Shown here piece by piece: positions 1 to 5,297 of a DNA stretch of 9,248 nt (position 1 is its first letter; each line of letters begins with the position of its first letter). The stretch is taken from assembly GCA_021784255.1 (NCBI GenBank), contig JAJXSZ010000105.1:1-9248 (forward strand). Reading direction: 5' to 3'. This stretch comes from Pseudomonadota bacterium (GTDB lineage Bacteria > Pseudomonadota > Alphaproteobacteria > Acetobacterales > Acetobacteraceae). The position numbers and the translations under genes were made by a program. A model generated the notes under the pieces. That model saw only the letters and a list, made by a program, of their open reading frames with translations, did no database searches and was not told the DNA's origin.

Positions 1-163
1 CCCGGCTCGCGCGGTAGCGGCCCTCGAAGACGGTGCCGAGCACGATCATGAAGCCGAGCACCGCCGGCCCGAGCACCGCCGCCCCGGCGCCGAGCGCCGC
101 GGCGACGGCCGCGCCGCCCAGCAGCACGACCCCGAAGCCGAGGACCGCGGCGCGCAGGCTCAC
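1..163 (-). CDS. small membrane protein, N-terminal part (runs off the left edge)
   Basis: I do not recognise this as a named family. Translating the minus strand from a GTG at 163 gives about 54 residues starting MSLRAAVLGFG. They form a long hydrophobic Gly/Ala/Val/Leu stretch, enough for one or two membrane segments, followed by GTVFEGRYR and then the window edge. Short proteins with two helices and an aromatic/arginine tail of this kind are common hypothetical proteins in alphaproteobacteria; that is recalled, not searched. The start is well supported: the GTG overlaps the stop of the upstream ybjQ gene by four bases (GTGA), and a GGAG lies five bases before it at 172-169. It is probably translated from the same messenger as holA and ybjQ and anchored in the inner membrane. 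No function can be assigned. Confidence 0.6.
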   Translation of the reverse strand, partial: MSLRAAVLGFGVVLLGGAAVAAALGAGAAVLGPAVLGFMIVLGTVFEGRYRASR

Positions 164-480
164 GCCGGCTCCAGCACCGCCGCCGTCCCGTAGGCGACGA
201 TCTCGCTCATCGTCTGGCCGATCTCCGAGGAGTCGAAGCGCATCATCAGCACCGCGTTGGCGCCCATCTCCGTCGCGTTGGCGACCATCCGGTCGAGCGC
301 ATGGCGCCGCGCCTCCTCCAGCATGGTGGTGTATTCGACGATCTCGCCGCCGACGATGGAGCGCAGGCCGGCGGCGATGTTGCCGCCGATGCCGCGGCTG
401 CGCACCACCACGCCGAAGCACTGGCCGATCGTGGTGCGCACGCGCTGGCCGGCCACGTTTTCCGTCGTCACAACGATCAT
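160..480 (-). CDS. YbjQ / UPF0145 family protein
   Basis: A 106-residue protein of the YbjQ (PF01906, UPF0145) family, formerly annotated as a putative heavy-metal-binding domain. Members are small soluble proteins thought to form rings; their biochemical role is not settled. The family pattern is clear: a beta-rich start MIVVTTENVAGQRV, a glycine-rich middle GIGGN...LRSIVGGEI (about residues 30-47), then EYTTMLEEARRHALDRM (49-65), the ATEMGANAVLMMRFD segment (69-83), and the ending AYGTAAVLEPA. The length fits the usual 105-110 residues. The ATG overlaps the holA stop codon by four bases (ATGA), and a strong AAGGA lies six bases before it at 491-487, so the start is secure. Its own stop overlaps the GTG of the next gene. 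Translation is probably coupled to holA, but nothing here links it to replication. Confidence 0.9.
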   Translation of the reverse strand: MIVVTTENVAGQRVRTTIGQCFGVVVRSRGIGGNIAAGLRSIVGGEIVEYTTMLEEARRHALDRMVANATEMGANAVLMMRFDSSEIGQTMSEIVAYGTAAVLEPA

Positions 481-1502
481 CGGGTTTCCTTCCGGTTGGG
501 GGGCCGCGCCTGGCGCGCGAGGGCGAGCAGGCGCTGGCGGGCCAGGGTCTCCGCCGGAGCGCCGGTACGCTTGATCTCGCGCTCGGTTTCCCACAGCGCG
601 GTGCAGGCGGCCGCCAGGGCGGGGGCCGGCCAGCGTTCGAGGGCGCGGACGAGCTGGCGTTCGCGCTTGAAGAAGACCGGCGGGCGGATCGCGCGCACCG
701 CCTCGACCGCGCCCTGCCCCGCCTCGCGCATGCCGAGCGCCGCGCGCGCCAGGCGCTGGAACAGCGGCAGCGCCGCGCGGACCACCTGCACCGGGTTCGC
801 CCCCTCCGCCATGGCGCGGGCGAGCGCGCGGTCGGCGGTCTCGGCATCGCCTTCGGCGGCGGCGTGGATGGCGTCGTCGAGCGACAGGCCGGAAGCTTCC
901 CCGATCACCGCCTCGGCGTCGGCCAGGCTGACCCGCCGGGAATCGCCGGCGTAGAGCGCCAGCTTCTCCACCTCGGCGCGGGTCACGGCGCGGTCGGCGC
1001 CGAGCTGATGGGCGAGGAAGGCCAGCGCGTCCGGCGCGGCGCTCACCCGGTGCGCGCCGAGGATGGCGCCGATCGTCTCCTCCAGCGCCCGGCCTTCCTC
1101 GGCGTAGCAGCCGAGCACCGCGGCGTCCGCGGCCCTGGTGAGCTGGGTGACGAGCTTCGAGCGGCCGGTCAGCCCCGGGCCCTCGAGGATCAGCAGCGCC
1201 TCGCCCGGCCCGGCCAGCGCCGCGCCGACGGCGCCGGCGCTGCCATCCCCGACCTCGCGCAGGCGCACCACCCGTCGCCCGCCGCTCAGCGACAGCGCCG
1301 TCATCTCCTCGGGCAGGCGGGCGGCTTCCTCGCGTGCCAGCTCGACATAGCGGAAAGGGTCGTCCAGCGTGCCGAGGATGCGCCGCGCGAGGGCCGCCGC
1401 GCGCTCGCGGATCAGCCCCTCGTCCTCGCCGTGCAGCAGCACCGCCCGGACCGTGCCGGGATCGCGCAGGAAGCGTTCCGCCTGGCGCGGCTCGATCTTC
1501 AT
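477..1502 (-). CDS. holA: DNA polymerase III subunit delta
   Basis: The delta subunit of the clamp-loader complex, which opens the beta sliding clamp during chromosomal replication in the cytoplasm. The 341-residue length fits the family. The N-terminus MKIEPRQAERFLRDPG followed by VLLHGEDEGLIRERA (about residues 21-35) is the usual alphaproteobacterial form; this first domain has an AAA+ fold but lacks a working ATP site. The central part (TALSLSGGRRVVRLREV; LLILEGPGL) and the C-terminal collar domain, ending in EREIKRTGAPAETLARQRLLALA, also match. I chose the ATG at 1502; the reading frame stays open further upstream to 1688, but that part is a shadow of lptE and matches nothing. It begins 40 bases after lptE, has only a weak ribosome binding site, and its stop overlaps the ybjQ start. 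lptE followed by holA is a familiar alphaproteobacterial pair. Confidence 0.93.
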   Translation of the reverse strand: MKIEPRQAERFLRDPGTVRAVLLHGEDEGLIRERAAALARRILGTLDDPFRYVELAREEAARLPEEMTALSLSGGRRVVRLREVGDGSAGAVGAALAGPGEALLILEGPGLTGRSKLVTQLTRAADAAVLGCYAEEGRALEETIGAILGAHRVSAAPDALAFLAHQLGADRAVTRAEVEKLALYAGDSRRVSLADAEAVIGEASGLSLDDAIHAAAEGDAETADRALARAMAEGANPVQVVRAALPLFQRLARAALGMREAGQGAVEAVRAIRPPVFFKRERQLVRALERWPAPALAAACTALWETEREIKRTGAPAETLARQRLLALARQARPPNRKETR

Positions 1503-1542
1503 CGCGGAGCGGCCCGCATCCGGCGGACGCCATGCGCTGGCG

Positions 1543-2055
1543 TCATAGCGGCGGCGGCGGATGCTTCTGGAAATAGAGCGCCAGTTGCAGCCCGATCTGG
1601 TCGGCCAGCCCGCTGGCGATGCGCCGCTCGACCGCCTCGTTCGACAGGTCGGCGGCGAAATACTGCTGGTTGAGCACGTCATAGCCATCGACGTCGCGCG
1701 CGGTGCCGTGCGCGAGCGTCGCCCCGGTCGCGTCCTCGGCGATCAGGGTCCACTGGGCGGTGCCGATCAGCCGCACATAGGTCGGCACCGTATCCGGCCG
1801 GACGCCGATCGCGTCGCTCGACAGGCCGAGATTGGTGACCAGGCGATAGCGGTGGATCCGGCCGGGGCCGCCGCGCTCCAGCCGCGCCTGCAAGGCCTCG
1901 CGGGTGAGCTGGCCGAAGCGGTCCGGGATCAGCGCGACGTCGATCTGCGACATGCCGGCCAGCGCCGGGGCGCTCGCGCCATGCGTCGCATAGACCGGGC
2001 GAAAGCCGCAGCCGGCGAGGAGGAGGAGGGCGAGGACGGGAAACGCGCGGTTCAC
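1543..2055 (-). CDS. lptE: LPS assembly lipoprotein LptE
   Basis: Encodes the 170-residue outer-membrane lipoprotein that plugs the LptD barrel and helps insert lipopolysaccharide into the outer leaflet. The start is a GTG: VNRAFPVLALLLLAGCGFRPVY is a short lipoprotein signal with lipobox LAGC, the modified cysteine being residue 16, followed by the C-G-F-R-P-[VL]-Y motif typical of LptE in this class. Downstream segments ALIPDRFGQLTREAL and the C-terminal NEAVERRIASGLADQIGLQLALYF (about 139-162) are also family-like. The GTG overlaps the stop of the upstream Hint-domain gene by four bases (GTGA) and no clear Shine-Dalgarno precedes it, so translation probably depends on ribosomes finishing that gene. 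The frame is open upstream to 2463, but that part is only a shadow. The protein ends in a short proline run, KHPPPPL. Confidence 0.9.
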   Translation of the reverse strand: MNRAFPVLALLLLAGCGFRPVYATHGASAPALAGMSQIDVALIPDRFGQLTREALQARLERGGPGRIHRYRLVTNLGLSSDAIGVRPDTVPTYVRLIGTAQWTLIAEDATGATLAHGTARDVDGYDVLNQQYFAADLSNEAVERRIASGLADQIGLQLALYFQKHPPPPL

Positions 2056-5000
2056 GCGACGAGTGTAGCGGCGAAACCGGCGCGCCGGAACCGGGGCGCG
2101 GCGGCGCGTGCAAGGAGGGCGGTGTGGCGCGCGCGCAGCGCGAGGTCGGCGGGGTCGGTCAGGATCGCGGCGCAGCCCCGCGCCGCCCACACCGCCCGCG
2201 CCGCCGGTTCCGCCCCCGGACTCCGCTCCCCTGGGTCTTGCTCCCCTGGGTCTTGCTCCCCTGGGTCTTCCTCCCCTGGGTCTTGCTCCCTTGGGTCTTG
2301 CTCCCTTAGGCATGCCGCCCAGTCCGGATGCAGGTCGAGCCTCGCCCCGCCGGCAAAGGCGCCGCGGTTGCCGGTGTCGAGATAGGTCTCGCAGGCCAGG
2401 CCCTCCGCCAGGATGACATCGTGGCGCCCGAGTTCGAGGTGCCAGTAGGTCACGCCCGCCCACCGCTCCTGCACGATGCTCGCCCCGTTCACCAGGTGCC
2501 GCACCGGGACCAGCATGCCGCCGACCAGCACCGCGTGGTCGGGCGAAAGGATCAGGTCGCGCTCCGGCAGATCCCCCGCGAACGCCCCGGCACGAATGCG
2601 CACCGGCATCACCGCCTCCGGCCGGGCGTGCCGCGCCAGGTCCAGCGTCCGGCGGCCGAGCCAGACGACCGGCGCCAGCCGCCCCGAGGCGGTGACGACC
2701 AGCTCGCCCACCGCCAGCGCCTCCACCGCCACCGGCCCGCGCGCGGTCGCGATCCGGCTGCCCGTGGCGAGGCAGGCGGTGACGAAGGTGTCGAGCCCGT
2801 CGTTGGCGACATGGACGGCGGGCAGGCCCGGCAGGTCCAGCGTCGTGCCGCCCGAGAGCGTCAGCCTCCCGCCGGCAAACGCGACATAGGACTCGACCGT
2901 TCCCGTCAGCTCCAGCGTGCTCGCCCCGAGGTCCGCCACCGGCTGCGCCGCCAGGCCCGCGCCGCTGCCGGCCAGCAGCCAGGCCGCGCCCGGGTCGAGC
3001 GCGATGGCGCCGAAATTCGAGATGCTGGTGCCGAACCCGGACAGCGTGCCGGTGCCCGCGGCGAACTCCAGCGTCGTCGTGTAGCCGCCGCCCGCCGCGG
3101 TCTGCCCGCCGTCGAGCCCGCCGGCGAAGGCCGCGCCCGGCTGCACCACCAGCCGCGACGCGCCGAGCGAACCCTGGAACGAAACCGCCGTCCCCGAGCT
3201 GCCCGCGATCGTGCCGGCGTCGATCACCGTGCCGCCACCGATCACGCCATAGCGCGCGGCGAGGGTGCCGGCGTTGGTGACCAGCCCGCCGCCGGCGAGC
3301 TGGGCGGCGAAGCTCGCGAGCGTGCTGCCGGCGCCGAAGGCCGAGCTGTCGGCGGCGACGAGACCGCCCGCCGCGTTCACCAGCGTCGCGCCGGCGGTGA
3401 GCACGATGCCGACGCCGCCATGGCCGCGCACGGTGCCGGTGTTGACCACGGTCTCGCCGCCGGCGTTCATCTCGACGATGCCAACGCGCGCGCCGTCGAT
3501 GGTCCCGGCGTTCTGCAGGGTCCCGGCGCGCACGTAGAGCCCGCCACTGCCGGCAAGCAGCGTGCCCTGGTTGACGAAGCGGTCGGTGGTGATCAGGCGG
3601 TAGGCCACGACGGTCTGGCCGGGGGCGACGATGTTGGTCCCGCTCGCGGTGACGGCCGACGGCAACTCGACCAGGCCGACATCGATGTAATGGCTGCCCA
3701 GCCCGGCGAGGGTTCCGGGCCCGCCGGCGATGACCAGCGTGCTCACCGCCGCGCCGCCGATCGGGTTGCCGCCATCGACCGTGCCGCTGACGCGTTGCGG
3801 GTCGCCGGGAAGCTCGATGAGGCTGGGCGCCCCGGCATCGGCGCGGACCGCGTCGCCGGCCGCCGCAAGCCAGCCCGCGCCGCCGTCGCTGAAGGTGGCC
3901 CCGCCCGCGAGATGCACGCCCAGCGTGCCCGCGCTGGCGATGGTGCCGGTGTTGGCGAGATAGCCGCCGGCGACGTCCACCGCCGTGCCCGAGGCGTCGA
4001 TGGTGCCGGTGTTGGTGAGCCGGCCGCCGGTCACGACGATGCCGCTCGCCGCCCCCTCGGCGACGCGCGCGCCGCTCGCCAGCGTGCCGGCGACGGCGAG
4101 GTTCTGGTAGGCGGCGATGGTGTCGAGCGCGCCGAACACCCAGTTCGCCCCGGCATCGACCGCGATCGTGGCGAGATCGACGATGGTGGTGCCGAGCCCG
4201 CCGAGATAGGTTGCCGCCGCCGCGCCGCCGCCGGCGAGTTCCAGCACGCTGCCCTGGCTCGCGCCGGGCACGCCGCCGAGATCCATGCGGCCCTGGATAT
4301 AGGAGGCGGGCTGCAGCACCAGCCGCCCCGCCGCCCCCGCCGTCAGGCGCAGCCCCGTGCCGCCGGGACCGACGAGAATCCGTCCGGCATTGGTCAGCGT
4401 CGCGGCCAGGGCGCCGAGCGCCACCCCGTACAGGGTGCCGGAGTTCTCGAGCGTGTCGGCGGCGACGGCGGTGGCGCCGCGGATGGTCCCGCTGGCCCGG
4501 TTCAGGACCAGGGTCGCGGTGGCGCCGACGCCGGCGGTGCCGGCGGCGACCAGGCCCGCGTTGTCGAGCAGCGAGATGCCCGCGACCCCCTGGCTGCCGC
4601 CATAGAGCCTGCCGCCGGCCTGGTTGGTGACGTCATCGAAGCCGGCGCCCCGGATGCCGATGGTGTAGCTCGAGACGGTGCCGGCGTTGTCCACCGTTCC
4701 GCCGGCGGCGAGGCCCACGCCCACGCCGCCACCGGCGATGTCGGCGCCGGCGGCGTTGCTGACGTAGCCCTGCGGGCCGAGCAGGATGCCGCTCTGCGCG
4801 CCGATGATCCGGCCCTGGTTGACGACGGTCAGCGGGCCGCCGGCCGAGGCATTGGTGACCGCGACCAGCGAGGCGACGACCGCGCCGCCCGTCGTGTTGA
4901 CGAAGGTGCCGGCGCCGAACTCGATCCCGTAGCCGACATAGGCGGCGATGGTGCCGGCGTTCGCGACCGTGCTGACGACGCCGACCGGCGCCACCACCGC

Positions 5001-5111
5001 GCAGCCGGCGGCGGTCTGCGCCCAATAAACCTGGGCGCCCGCGAGGATCGTCGCGTTGGCGTCCGCCAGGGTGATCGGCCCGGCGATGGTGCCCGCCAGG
5101 GTCTGGGTCAT
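2052..5111 (-). CDS. beta-helix protein with C-terminal Hint (Hint_2) autoprocessing domain
   Basis: A 1019-residue protein with a modular plan. Residues about 45-770 are a Gly/Ala/Thr/Val-rich repeat region with around fifteen rungs of the type [LV]-x-N-x-G-[TR]-[ILV], in places spaced exactly 20 residues apart; this predicts a right-handed parallel beta-helix like autotransporter passengers. Larger blocks end in DAGANW (319-324) and DPGAAW (706-711). The Hint_2 domain runs from Cys780 (CLATGSRIAT) through SPDH (856-859), VPVRHLVNGASI, HLELGRHDVIL and ETYLDTGNR to about 918. Known Hint domains use the first cysteine and block-B histidine for an N-S acyl shift and self-cleavage, so release of the helix at Cys780 is plausible but inferred. 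A linker of EQDPG repeats (about 937-963) precedes a short tail, CAAILTDPADLALRAR. There is no signal peptide or autotransporter barrel, so the export route is unknown. An AGGG eight bases before the ATG supports the start. Confidence 0.88.
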   Translation of the reverse strand: MTQTLAGTIAGPITLADANATILAGAQVYWAQTAAGCAVVAPVGVVSTVANAGTIAAYVGYGIEFGAGTFVNTTGGAVVASLVAVTNASAGGPLTVVNQGRIIGAQSGILLGPQGYVSNAAGADIAGGGVGVGLAAGGTVDNAGTVSSYTIGIRGAGFDDVTNQAGGRLYGGSQGVAGISLLDNAGLVAAGTAGVGATATLVLNRASGTIRGATAVAADTLENSGTLYGVALGALAATLTNAGRILVGPGGTGLRLTAGAAGRLVLQPASYIQGRMDLGGVPGASQGSVLELAGGGAAAATYLGGLGTTIVDLATIAVDAGANWVFGALDTIAAYQNLAVAGTLASGARVAEGAASGIVVTGGRLTNTGTIDASGTAVDVAGGYLANTGTIASAGTLGVHLAGGATFSDGGAGWLAAAGDAVRADAGAPSLIELPGDPQRVSGTVDGGNPIGGAAVSTLVIAGGPGTLAGLGSHYIDVGLVELPSAVTASGTNIVAPGQTVVAYRLITTDRFVNQGTLLAGSGGLYVRAGTLQNAGTIDGARVGIVEMNAGGETVVNTGTVRGHGGVGIVLTAGATLVNAAGGLVAADSSAFGAGSTLASFAAQLAGGGLVTNAGTLAARYGVIGGGTVIDAGTIAGSSGTAVSFQGSLGASRLVVQPGAAFAGGLDGGQTAAGGGYTTTLEFAAGTGTLSGFGTSISNFGAIALDPGAAWLLAGSGAGLAAQPVADLGASTLELTGTVESYVAFAGGRLTLSGGTTLDLPGLPAVHVANDGLDTFVTACLATGSRIATARGPVAVEALAVGELVVTASGRLAPVVWLGRRTLDLARHARPEAVMPVRIRAGAFAGDLPERDLILSPDHAVLVGGMLVPVRHLVNGASIVQERWAGVTYWHLELGRHDVILAEGLACETYLDTGNRGAFAGGARLDLHPDWAACLREQDPREQDPGEEDPGEQDPGEQDPGERSPGAEPAARAVWAARGCAAILTDPADLALRARHTALLARAAAPRFRRAGFAATLVA
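2226..2309 (-). repeat. 15-bp in-frame tandem repeat (EQDPG-type peptide)
   Basis: Five direct units of 15 bases (plus-strand form CTCCCCTGGGTCTTG) occupy 2226-2300, followed by a partial sixth unit to about 2309. Units 1, 2 and 4 are identical; units 3 and 5 differ at single bases. Read on the coding minus strand they give REQDP, REQDP, GEEDP, GEQDP, GEQDP, GERSP, a strongly acidic linker between the Hint domain and the conserved tail of the Hint protein. Because a unit is exactly five codons, gain or loss of units would keep the frame and the coupling to lptE. The near-identity of the units points to recent slippage. Confidence 0.93.
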
Positions 5112-5119
5112 GATCCGGA

Positions 5120-5123
5120 CCCT
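5120..5123 (-). promoter_or_regulatory. ribosome binding site of the Hint-domain gene
   Basis: AGGG on the minus strand lies eight bases before the ATG at 5111. It supports this start over any in-frame alternative and indicates independent initiation, rather than coupling to leuS, which ends 162 bases upstream. Confidence 0.55.
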
Positions 5124-5171
5124 GGCATGGCGGCGCGCCGACCGCCACAGGCGCGGCGAGCGGCTCGCGAC

Positions 5172-5297
5172 GATCGGCCGACGGCGATCAGGCGGCCGTG
5201 ATCAGCGGGGGCGTGATCCGGGAGGCGCAATCGGTCCGCCGTAATCCGGGGGGCCGCGATCGGTCCGCCGCGATCAGGGGGCCGCGATCAGATTGAC
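5172..5297. repeat. phased 14/14/15-bp imperfect tandem array built on (G/A)ATC
   Basis: (G/A)ATC tetranucleotides start at 5172, 5186, 5200, 5215, 5229, 5243, 5258, 5272 and 5286, giving spacings of 14, 14, 15, 14, 14, 15, 14 and 14, with another GATC at 5298. Seven of the nine are GATC; those at 5229 and 5243 are AATC. On the plus strand two sub-types recur: GATCGGTCCGCCG (as at 5229 and 5258, a weaker copy at 5172) and GATCMGGGGGCCGC (5243 and 5272, weaker at 5186, 5200 and 5215). The last two units lie inside leuS: its final codons LIAAP and stop are themselves one unit. The rest fills most of the gap before the Hint gene. The period is not a multiple of three, so this is not a peptide repeat. 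Its function is unknown. Confidence 0.8.

Noticed and set aside
33..1673. Long plus-strand open frame opposite ybjQ, holA and lptE
   Set aside because: The translation is Arg/Ala/Pro-rich with no recognisable domain. It is a shadow of well-recognised minus-strand genes, as expected at this GC content.
1503..1688. Upstream extension of holA to an ATG at 1688
   Set aside because: The extra 62 residues overlap lptE in another frame and are low-complexity; the family N-terminus MKIEP begins at 1502.
2300..2780. Intein inserted in a host protein
   Set aside because: The Hint domain is C-terminal, there is no C-extein to splice and no homing endonuclease. It fits the autoprocessing Hint_2 class rather than an intein.
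2052..5111. Classical type V autotransporter
   Set aside because: The passenger-like helix is present, but there is no signal peptide and no C-terminal 12-strand barrel; the protein ends with a Hint domain, linker and short helical tail.
2328..5201. Plus-strand open frame of 957 codons opposite the Hint gene
   Set aside because: Composition is dominated by Arg, Ala, Gly, Asp and Gln, with no domain. The minus-strand frame has clear beta-helix and Hint motifs and a ribosome binding site.
5172..5297. CRISPR-like array
   Set aside because: Units are 14-15 bases with no distinct spacers, far too short for CRISPR repeat-spacer units, and no cas genes are near.
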